From MAG-120531 sp002378585 (GTDB lineage Bacteria > Bacteroidota > Bacteroidia > Flavobacteriales > Flavobacteriaceae), in the NCBI GenBank assembly GCA_937890575.1, contig CALADZ010000138.1, positions 1 to 8,219 of the forward strand: a stretch of 8,219 nt of DNA, written 5' to 3'. The notes beneath the pieces were generated by a model. It worked only from the letters and a program-made list of their open reading frames with translations. It was not told the origin of the DNA and searched no databases. The position numbers were made by a program, and so were the translations under genes. How positions within the stretch are numbered: the first letter of the stretch is position 1; each line of letters starts with the position of its first letter. Shown here piece by piece: positions 1 to 6,500 of the stretch.

Positions 1-136
1 CAATTATCCTATCTAATGTAATAACAAACAGCATATTAGAGATTTATAAAGTAGGGGTTCTCCTTAGGGCTTAACTGGCATAGAGGGGTATAATCCAAAC
101 TCTCCCAGTAAGTGGCGTTTTCTTTTAAACCACAGT

Positions 137-227
137 CATGTCCTCTTCATTAAGTTCAGTAAGAAAAACACAGAGTAGAGATATTGTAGATTTTAGGTAT
201 CTTGAACCATCTACAATAAATACTATG
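137..227 (+). repeat. Leader repeat copy L1, long form, ending at the start codon of the SH3 gene
   Basis: This is a stretch of about 91 bases that aligns with 2572-2657 (copy L3) and, over its last 45 bases, with 965-1007 (copy L2). Shared blocks with L3 include TTAAGTTCAGT, AGAAAA, GTAGAG, ATTTTA, TTGAAC and the final ATGAAAAA, with a few one- to three-base gaps. Both long copies carry an interrupted dyad, AGTTCA near the start and TGAAC about 45 bases later. The downstream genes are unrelated to each other, so the similarity belongs to the leader and not to the genes. I saw no recognisable -33/-7 promoter inside it. Its role is unknown: 5' regulatory leader, recombination site or relic. 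Confidence 0.75.
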
Positions 228-968
228 AAAAAGCTACTTCTTGTTTTACTGTTTGTTCCAATAGTTTCTTTTGGACAAGATTATTATGTTTCAGCAAAAG
301 GAGGTTTAAATGTTCGTGAAGCCCCTAATTCAAAATCAAGGAAAGTAGCGACACTTCTTTACGGTCAAAATGTTACAATAGAATCTGAAACAGGTATTAA
401 ATTGACAATAAATGATACTGATAAAGAAACAGGAATTACTAAAGTTGTTGAAGGGGAATGGGTAGAGGTAATTTTCGAAATAAATTTAAAAGGATATGTT
501 TTTGACGGGTTTTTAAGAAAAAATAGTTCCTCATTTTTAACAAGAAATAATGGTACTACTTGGACAAATGGATCCTCTTTGTATACTTTTTCTGAAAATA
601 TGCCTGATTATTATATCGATATTTCATCCTGCGACCCTTGTGAAATCCCTACTACTGAGTGCCATATGTGTGGTTATAGTTGGATGAAAGTTTATGTAGA
701 TTCTTTTTCATTTGGAAGAAAATATCAAAATGATTTTTTTTATGAAGAGGACGAAACTTGGTTTTATGAAAAAAATGAAACAATATGGAGCGTTAATTCT
801 AGAAGTGGATATACTGATGAATATGAAACAGATAGAATATATTGGATCCCTGCTGATTCAGAAACTTTTGAAATTGAAAAAATACATTCAAAAAATAAAC
901 CAATATTAGATTTTATTAAATTAAAACAGAAAGAAGAGAATGAAGCTATAGAAAAAGATTTAATGTAG
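225..968 (+). CDS. Exported bacterial SH3-domain protein, function unknown
   Basis: The protein has 247 residues. An in-frame ATG at 138 would add 29 residues ahead of the signal peptide. I chose 225 because MKKLLLVLLF...SFGQ is then a normal signal peptide, probably cut near residue 17-18, and because the same leader-to-ATG join recurs at 1005 and 2655. Residues about 20-97 look like a bacterial SH3 domain (SH3_3 type): LNVREAPNSKSRKVATLLYG is the classic first half, and WVEV...GYVFDGFL the end, with a charged insert between them. Such domains usually bind peptidoglycan or protein ligands outside the cytoplasm. The C-terminal 150 residues are unrecognised, rich in aromatic and acidic residues, and contain a CxxC-x6-CxxC cluster (Cys136, 139, 146, 149) that could bind metal or form disulfides. 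The stop codon lies inside leader copy L2. Export and the SH3 domain are well supported; the function is not known. Confidence 0.85.
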   Translation: MKKLLLVLLFVPIVSFGQDYYVSAKGGLNVREAPNSKSRKVATLLYGQNVTIESETGIKLTINDTDKETGITKVVEGEWVEVIFEINLKGYVFDGFLRKNSSSFLTRNNGTTWTNGSSLYTFSENMPDYYIDISSCDPCEIPTTECHMCGYSWMKVYVDSFSFGRKYQNDFFYEEDETWFYEKNETIWSVNSRSGYTDEYETDRIYWIPADSETFEIEKIHSKNKPILDFIKLKQKEENEAIEKDLM

Positions 969-1007
969 ATTTTAGGTATATTGAACTATCTTAAAATCAA
1001 CACAATG
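965..1007 (+). repeat. Leader repeat copy L2, short form
   Basis: These 43 bases match the 3' half of L1 (GTAGATTTTAGGTAT, TTGAAC, ATC, then ATGAAAAA) and the same part of L3 (ATTGAACTATCT, CAACACAATGAAAAA). The copy begins within the last two codons of the SH3 gene, so that gene ends inside the repeat. The upstream half found in L1 and L3 is missing here. It is followed by a ten-codon reading frame only. Confidence 0.75.
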
Positions 1008-1037
1008 AAAAAAATATTTCTTGCTTATTTAGTGTAA
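1005..1037 (+). pseudogene. Relic of an exported-protein gene, signal peptide start only
   Basis: The ATG at the end of leader copy L2 opens a frame reading MKKIFLAYLV followed by TAA. This is the beginning of a typical signal peptide, cut off after ten codons. Both other leader copies lead into complete exported proteins beginning with MKK or MKN. The simplest reading is that a third gene once stood here and was deleted or disrupted. The bases after the stop (to about 1067) show no clear continuation in another frame. A short regulatory peptide cannot be excluded. Confidence 0.4.
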
Positions 1038-1067
1038 TAATTGCTTGGTTTGAAAAGTATAGAGTTG

Positions 1068-1098
1068 AATAAATAAATTATAATATATTTTATTTATT
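1068..1098. terminator. AT-only hairpin, candidate bidirectional terminator
   Basis: AATAAATAAA (1068-1077) and TTTATTTATT (1089-1098) form a perfect ten-base-pair inverted repeat around an 11-base loop. It lies between the plus-strand SH3 gene (ends 968) and the minus-strand gene whose 3' end is at 1128, which is where a shared terminator would be expected. The stem is weak because it has no G-C pairs, and there is no separate strong T-run, so termination is inferred from position and symmetry. Confidence 0.4.
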
Positions 1099-1127
1099 GC
1101 AAAACTAATATAAGGTTACATCAATTT

Positions 1128-2330
1128 TCAATTTCTATTTTTCTTATCCTTTTTCTTATCCTTTCTTTCTTGTTTACCTTCAACCGTTTTTTGCATTAAA
1201 TACTCCATTCTTCCGGCAGCAAAGTCTGAATCGTCTTCTCGCCAACTTTCATTCCAATTAGGATTTTTAGTCATAGATATACTTGTGTCTTCTCTTAATC
1301 TTAAATTTATTTTTTCAGGAAAAGTATAGACTAAATCCGGAAAATTAATTGCTGGTATAGACTTACCATTTGGCGCTTCTGTTTCTTGTTCAAATTCATC
1401 TATTTTTTTACCTCTGAAAATCAATTGATATGGATTAAAATCATAGACAACTTTTCCAGTTTGATCACGAAAAACATTAGGATTTAGTTTGGTGCCTAAT
1501 ACACTAGTTAAATTTAAATCAACTACACTAGTTTGGTCTTTTGATAAAACTTTGGATTTATTTGATGCAAAATCAAAATAATTATTAAAATCAATCATTT
1601 TAATAAAATATTCAATATTTACTTGATCTCCAATGCCAAGGGCATCAGACATAATTCCAGTATCTGCATTAAGTATAATATTATTCACATCCATTGAGGT
1701 CACTAAATTAACCTTACTAATCTTTTTAATTAGTTCATCAGTGGGTCTTCGGTTATCAAACATATTATTGCGTTTGGTGCGGATCTCACCCTTAAAAAAT
1801 TCAACTTTCTTACTAAAAATTATTCTCATTTTATATTCATAATAATTATTCATGATATCTTTCCTACTGAGTAAAAAATTATAATATTCTTCTTCCTCGA
1901 GTAAATTAATTTCACTTAATCCAATTGTTTTCAAAAGATTAAATGATTTATCATAAATATCATTTTTGTCTTTTTTATGATCAAGATTATCTAGTATAAT
2001 ATCTTTATCACTTATATTTCTAATTGATAAAATCACATCCCCTAGATTACCATGTTTGTGATTAAATGTCATAAAAAATACAAGAGAATCGTTTTGAAAT
2101 TTGTAGTGATAATTTAAATCCTCATATTCTCTAGTTGCCTTACTAGCATCTTTTAGCATATTTGCTCCTGGCATTTTACCCACAGCCTTGTCCATAATTT
2201 TGCTGCTTAATTTGTTTGACTTATCCTGTAATTTTTTAAGTAATTGAGAATTCACCTCCATTGTAGGAAAAAATAAAAAGAGTAAACCAAGAATTAAGGA
2301 ACTAATATTATACATTTTATAAGTCTTCAT
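1128..2330 (-). CDS. Exported protein of unknown function, lysine-rich C-terminus
   Basis: The protein has 400 residues. The N-terminus is MKTYKMYN followed by a hydrophobic stretch (about residues 9-22) and VNSQ, consistent with a signal peptide cut near residue 28-29; an alternative start is Met6. The next 40 residues (LLKKLQDKSNKLSSKIMDKA...) look amphipathic and helical, a layout I have seen in exported flavobacterial hypothetical proteins but cannot assign to a named family. The middle is mixed alpha/beta in appearance without recognisable motifs. The C-terminus from about residue 380 is strongly basic, ending in KERK/DKKKDKKNRN-like sequence. I saw no cysteines. It faces away from both neighbours: it has its own promoter at 2348-2378 and converges on the SH3 gene. 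Base composition is AT-rich like the small genes around it. I do not recognise the function. Confidence 0.85.
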   Translation of the reverse strand: MKTYKMYNISSLILGLLFLFFPTMEVNSQLLKKLQDKSNKLSSKIMDKAVGKMPGANMLKDASKATREYEDLNYHYKFQNDSLVFFMTFNHKHGNLGDVILSIRNISDKDIILDNLDHKKDKNDIYDKSFNLLKTIGLSEINLLEEEEYYNFLLSRKDIMNNYYEYKMRIIFSKKVEFFKGEIRTKRNNMFDNRRPTDELIKKISKVNLVTSMDVNNIILNADTGIMSDALGIGDQVNIEYFIKMIDFNNYFDFASNKSKVLSKDQTSVVDLNLTSVLGTKLNPNVFRDQTGKVVYDFNPYQLIFRGKKIDEFEQETEAPNGKSIPAINFPDLVYTFPEKINLRLREDTSISMTKNPNWNESWREDDSDFAAGRMEYLMQKTVEGKQERKDKKKDKKNRN

Positions 2331-2347
2331 GATTTTAGTTGTTTTGT

Positions 2348-2378
2348 GAAATTTACACTTTTTAAATTAATTGACAAA
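2348..2378 (-). promoter_or_regulatory. Bacteroidota-type promoter for the minus-strand exported protein
   Basis: Read on the minus strand there is TTTG (complement of 2375-2378), a 19-base spacer, then TAAATTTC (complement of 2348-2355). Known Bacteroidota housekeeping promoters have TTTG or TTG at -33 and TAnnTTTG at -7, with about 19 bases between them. The -7 box differs from consensus only in the last base. The expected transcription start falls about ten bases before the ATG at 2330, giving a short leader. No Shine-Dalgarno sequence is evident, which is usual in this phylum. Confidence 0.55.
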
Positions 2379-2394
2379 AGCCAAAATATTATAA

Positions 2395-2563
2395 ACCTTT
2401 CTAGTAAACTATTTAAATGTTTCATTCTTTGGAGGTTTAGTTTTACTTGTTGCTTTATTTAATGACTTATTCAGAGGCGGAGGACCCACCTATTCCTATT
2501 TTAGTTCTTATAGTTTCTGCAACCGCATTGGGTTTATATGGTTCAAAAAAAGCAACAGATTAA
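2395..2563 (+). pseudogene. Possible frameshifted small membrane protein, or a 33-codon small ORF
   Basis: This gap of more than 300 bases between the minus-strand gene and the lipoprotein gene holds two overlapping frames, each encoding a hydrophobic helix. One frame, open from 2395 but without ATG, GTG or TTG ahead of the helix, reads SFFGGLVLLVALFNDLFRGG. The other reads EDPPIPILVLIVSATALGLYG and ends KKATD at TAA 2561-2563. Joining them across the G-rich run at about 2476-2484 would give a two-helix membrane protein, which suggests a one-base insertion in a decayed gene. Alternatively, the second frame alone starts at ATG 2462 and encodes 33 residues with one membrane helix. No ribosome binding site is visible. 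I do not recognise a family. Confidence 0.3.
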
Positions 2564-2571
2564 ATTATCGG

Positions 2572-2657
2572 CATATCCTCATAATTAAGTTCAGTTAGAA
2601 AACAGGGGGTAGAGCTAGAATTTTAGTATATTGAACTATCTAGAAACCAACACAATG
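2572..2657 (+). repeat. Leader repeat copy L3, long form, ending at the lipoprotein start codon
   Basis: This copy aligns along its full length with L1 (137-227) and over its second half with L2. Compared with L1 it lacks single bases in two places and about three bases in a third. It has the longest version of the interrupted dyad: AGTTCA at 2588-2593 and TGAACT at 2632-2637. The stop codon of the small frame at 2561-2563 lies just ahead of it. Role unknown, as for L1. Confidence 0.75.
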
Positions 2658-3098
2658 AAAAATATTCTGCCTATAATTTTAAGTTTGATTTTAATTAATT
2701 GTGAAAAAGATGATTATCAAGATGATCCGATAAGAGCTACTTGGTTAGTTGAGTATGATCAAGATAATTCTGATGGGGATACCGCATATTATCAAAAAGC
2801 TTATAAATTTAATGATGAAAAATTATTTAAAAAAGTTAAATTTTCAATAAATAATATTGATACCTATGTGTCTTCAGAAGAATTTACTTGGAAAAACAAT
2901 GATCCCAGTTGTAGTCCAGCAAATTGCACAAATTATAATGAAGCGATTCAAGAATATACAATAAATGGTGAAATTGAAAATGTAGTGTTTTCAAATCCAA
3001 TTGAAACAGATTATGGAGAGACTATTTATAATAGAGCAACATTTGGTAAAGTAGTAATGGAGCGGCAAGCTGAAGATATTTTTTGGAATAATTTTTAA
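2655..3098 (+). CDS. Small lipoprotein, probably surface-exposed, function unknown
   Basis: The protein has 147 residues. The start at ATG 2655 is preferred over an upstream in-frame TTG at 2631 because the leader repeat joins the ATG in all three copies. The N-terminus is a short lipoprotein signal peptide ending in LINC, giving lipidation at Cys16; Asn at -1 is not the most common residue. The residues right after the cysteine, EKDD, match the lipoprotein export signal (K followed by two acidic residues) that directs lipoproteins to the cell surface in Capnocytophaga and relatives, so surface display is inferred. The rest (ATWLVEYDQD..., YTINGEIENVVF) looks beta-rich, possibly lipocalin-like, but I cannot name a family. 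Cys86 and Cys91 could form a disulfide. The next gene starts ten bases after the stop, so the two are probably co-transcribed. Confidence 0.8.
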   Translation: MKNILPIILSLILINCEKDDYQDDPIRATWLVEYDQDNSDGDTAYYQKAYKFNDEKLFKKVKFSINNIDTYVSSEEFTWKNNDPSCSPANCTNYNEAIQEYTINGEIENVVFSNPIETDYGETIYNRATFGKVVMERQAEDIFWNNF

Positions 3099-3107
3099 TA
3101 CATTAAT

Positions 3108-3509
3108 ATGATTTTCAATAATTTAATAATTTGTTTCCTAGTCATAGGATTAAATCAAACACCTTCTCAAGACTGGAACCCCTATTATAAAGACAAAAGA
3201 ATTTCTATTTCTTATACTTCAAAAGTTTGCAATGACCAAAAAAACGGATTTGCATTCGAGTATTATTTTATTAAAATTCAAAATTTGACTGATCAAACTC
3301 TTGTTGTGAATTTTAATAAAAGCCCTGAAGAAAACAGTAAAGAAGAAGATCTAACAGCTTTTGTTTTAAAACCAAAGGAGGTAAAAACAGGAAGCTGTGC
3401 CTACAACCCTGTAAAATTAAGGATATATAAGGTGGACCGTAGACCAAATAAGACAAGTAAAGCCGCTCCTTTTGTATTATCTAAAATAAGTTCCATTGAG
3501 GTCAATTAG
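3108..3509 (+). CDS. Small exported protein of unknown function
   Basis: The protein has 133 residues. It starts at ATG 3108, nine bases after the lipoprotein stop. Residues 1-15 are hydrophobic (MIFNNLIICFLVIG), followed by a polar stretch, consistent with a signal peptide cut at about residue 18-21. The mature part looks like a single beta-sandwich: alternating segments such as YYFIKIQNLTDQTLVVNFN and FVLKPKEVKTGSCAYN, a pattern seen in small exported flavobacterial proteins of unknown role. Two cysteines in the mature part (Cys41 and Cys97) may pair. The last 14 bases overlap the proposed TTG start of the T9SS cargo. Base composition resembles the lipoprotein gene and is more AT-rich than the cargo gene. 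A protein that acts with the lipoprotein is possible, but nothing in the sequence proves it. Confidence 0.75.
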   Translation: MIFNNLIICFLVIGLNQTPSQDWNPYYKDKRISISYTSKVCNDQKNGFAFEYYFIKIQNLTDQTLVVNFNKSPEENSKEEDLTAFVLKPKEVKTGSCAYNPVKLRIYKVDRRPNKTSKAAPFVLSKISSIEVN

Positions 3510-6500
3510 TCTTTTACTGATCGTTCTTTTAATGGGTGGGGCCTATGCACAAGAAGTTCAATTTACGGCCACGATGTCTTCAACTACTTGTAGCGGGACT
3601 TTAGTTCAATTTGATGCACTCTATATACCCAGCGAAAATAGTGTAACCGAATTTGATTTTAATAATGGAGCGCTTCCAGCAGGTTGGAGTTCTTCTCCCT
3701 ATACAGTGGGCCAGCCGTGTAATCCAGCAAAAGGGAATACCCCCACCAATACCAATTATTTTTGGGCCACAACGCTTCAATCTGGGGGGAGTAATAATAG
3801 AAAACGTTTTGTTCAAACCCTACCCGTAGATGTGTCTTATGGGGGGAGCCTAGAATTTTTGATTCGCTATGGTGCAGATGATCCATCCCCTGGATGTGAG
3901 GATGGGGAAAGAGAAGATGAAGAAGTCTATCTTCAATATTCTATCAACAATGGATCCACTTGGGTAACCTTTTTTGACAGTTGGGACACTACGGACAATT
4001 ATCTTGCAGATTGGTATGATTGGTATGCAAATGATATTGAAATCCCACTAGCTGCCCAAACAAGCGCTACGATTTTTAGATGGTACCAACCTGATAATGA
4101 TGGGGATAATTGGGACAACTGGGGATTGGAAGATGTAATTGTCAATGCCATCCCACCCCCTGCGGCCTCCTGGGCTTTTGATTTTGGCAATGGGGATACT
4201 GGTGCAAGCGCTAGCGCTACATCAACCTTGCCATTTACCAAATTATATCCCCCCTCAAATGCAATAAAGAACTTTTCCGTTACAATCTCAACAACTTTGA
4301 CAAGCGGAAGAGTTGTCGGATTAACAAAAAATATTACGGTAACGCCGAGTGATACTGTCCAGCCCACGGCTACCCCCCCTGCCAATATTCAGGTGGACAG
4401 TGATCCGGGAAGCTGTGACGCAGTGCTGGCTCCTTCTGATGTAGGCAGCCCAACTGTTTTGGATAATTGTGCGATAAATTCTGTGGTCAATGACAACCCC
4501 ACTTTGACCTTTGTCAATGGGGTAAATCTATTGACATGGACCATAACCGACAGTGCTAGTAATACGACTACAGTAACCCAAACCATAACGGTTAATGACA
4601 ATGAAGATCCAGTACTAACAATTCCTGCAGATATTCTTTCACCCAATTGTAATGTTGATATTGGAGTGGCAAGCGCGACAGATAATTGCGGAGGATTAAT
4701 ACCGACCAATAATGCCCCCGCTGTTTTTTCTCTTGGCATTACAACAGTGGTTTGGCAAGTTTCAGATGATGCAGGTAATACTGTTTCTGCCACCCAGCTG
4801 ATTACCGTTTCAGACACATTAGTCCCCCTCAATACAGCTCCTGCAGATGTAACTGTAACAACAGATTTAGACTCTTGTACCGCATCAGGGGTAGCGCTAG
4901 GGGCCCCAATTACAGGAGATAATTGTACAATCGCTTCCATATCAAATAATGCCCCCGCGAATTTTCCGATCGGGACCACAACTGTAACGTGGACTGTTAC
5001 AGACGTTGCAGGAAATACAACCCTCTCAACTCAATTAGTTACCGTAAATGACGACGCTCCACCGAGTCTTATTCCGCCATCTGATATTGTCTCAGATTCT
5101 TGTACAATTATATTAGGCAACCCAACAGTTAGCGATAATTGCGCGGTTACTTTTTCTAATGACGCGCCGCGGTCTTTTCCCACAGGGACAACCACAGTGA
5201 CTTGGACAGCAAGTGATACTTTTGGGAATACAGTGACCGCCACCCAACGAATTACTTTTAATGACAGTACAAATCCCACTATTTTTATTCAAGATAAAAA
5301 CATACTTGTCCAGACAGACTTAGGATCGTGTTTTTCCTCAGGGGTTAACCTAGGGAATATCGTTTCAAATGATGACTGTGGTATTGTCTCTTCGGGGAAT
5401 GATGCCCCCCTCCAATTCCCAATAGGAGTAACAATAATAACCTATACAGTAACAGATACTTTTGGGAATTCAACATCAAAAACACAAAGCGTAACAGTAG
5501 TAGATGTAGAGCCTCCAGTAGCACGCGTCAAAGAAGTAGACGTCTCTCTAGATGGAAATGGAAATCTCATTATCCCTTGGGGACTAATTGATAATGGAAG
5601 TTCGGATAATTGTACCATCAATAACTTTAGCATCTTATCTCTAGACGGCGGAACGATTTATATTGATCAACAAAATCTCGTATTAAAGCAAAAAAATAAG
5701 GGACGGAATCAAACGAAAAAGAGCAGCTGTGACCTGATAGGAACAACGAAAGCGGTATTTCTTATCACAGACAGTTCGGGAAATACAGCTTCGACAACCT
5801 TTAATTTAACCATTACTGATGATCTAAACAGGTGTAATTTGGTCAATCCACCTAATGCCGAAAATAATGCACCCTTGGACACAGATCAAGATGGGGTTAT
5901 TGACCTCGAAGACGTATTTCCTTTAGATCCCGCAGAATGGGCTGATAACGATCAGGATGGCATCGGAAATAATGCAGACCCAGATGATGATAATGATGGA
6001 TTTTTTGATGACATCGAACGTTTGGCAGGAACAGACCCGCTGGATTTTTTAAGTAAACCACTGGATACGGACCAGGACGGGATTATTAATTTATTGGATT
6101 TAGATGACGATAATGACGGATTTGAAGACACCCTTGAATTAGAAGTAGGGACAGACTCTCTAGATGTAAATATCTTTCCATTAGATACAGACCAAGACCT
6201 CATTATTGACTTTTTCGATGAAGACGATGATAATGACGGACAAACAGACGCAACAGAACTTCAATGTGGCTCAGATCCACTAAATAATAGAAGTAGGGCA
6301 TTAGACACAGACAATGATGGAATACCAGATTGTCTTGATGAGGATGACGATGGTGACGGTTATGAAGATGAATTAGAGCAAGCCTTTAATACAGACCCTT
6401 TGAATAAAAATGAATATCCCAATTTAGATAACGATGGAGATGGGGTCCCTCATGGCTTTGGATATGTAAGCTCTTTTAATGATAATTGCCCGGAGGTGCC

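Noticed and set aside
3..74. Open frame at the left edge ending TAA at 72-74, possibly the end of an upstream gene
   Set aside because: Only 23 codons are visible, with no recognisable motif; another short frame on the minus strand over 46-118 is equally open, so neither can be called.
138..224. In-frame ATG at 138 as the start of the SH3 protein
   Set aside because: It would put 29 non-hydrophobic residues before a clear signal peptide, and these bases belong to the leader repeat, whose other copies have no ATG at the matching position.
137..2657. Leader repeats as integron attC sites or a CRISPR array
   Set aside because: No GTTRRRY/RYYYAAC pair in the right arrangement, no integrase, and the copies are few, unevenly spaced and separated by genes.
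1690..3504. Shared 13-base string TCCATTGAGGTCA at 1690-1702 and 3492-3504, the second at the cargo start
   Set aside because: One match of this length is expected by chance in a window this size, and flanking bases do not extend the similarity.
3999..4979. Long minus-strand reading frames opposite the jelly-roll, PKD and HYR region (3999-4385 and 4389-4979)
   Set aside because: They are antisense shadows of a well-supported repeat protein; their composition mirrors the Thr/Val-rich repeats and shows no domain, start context or promoter.
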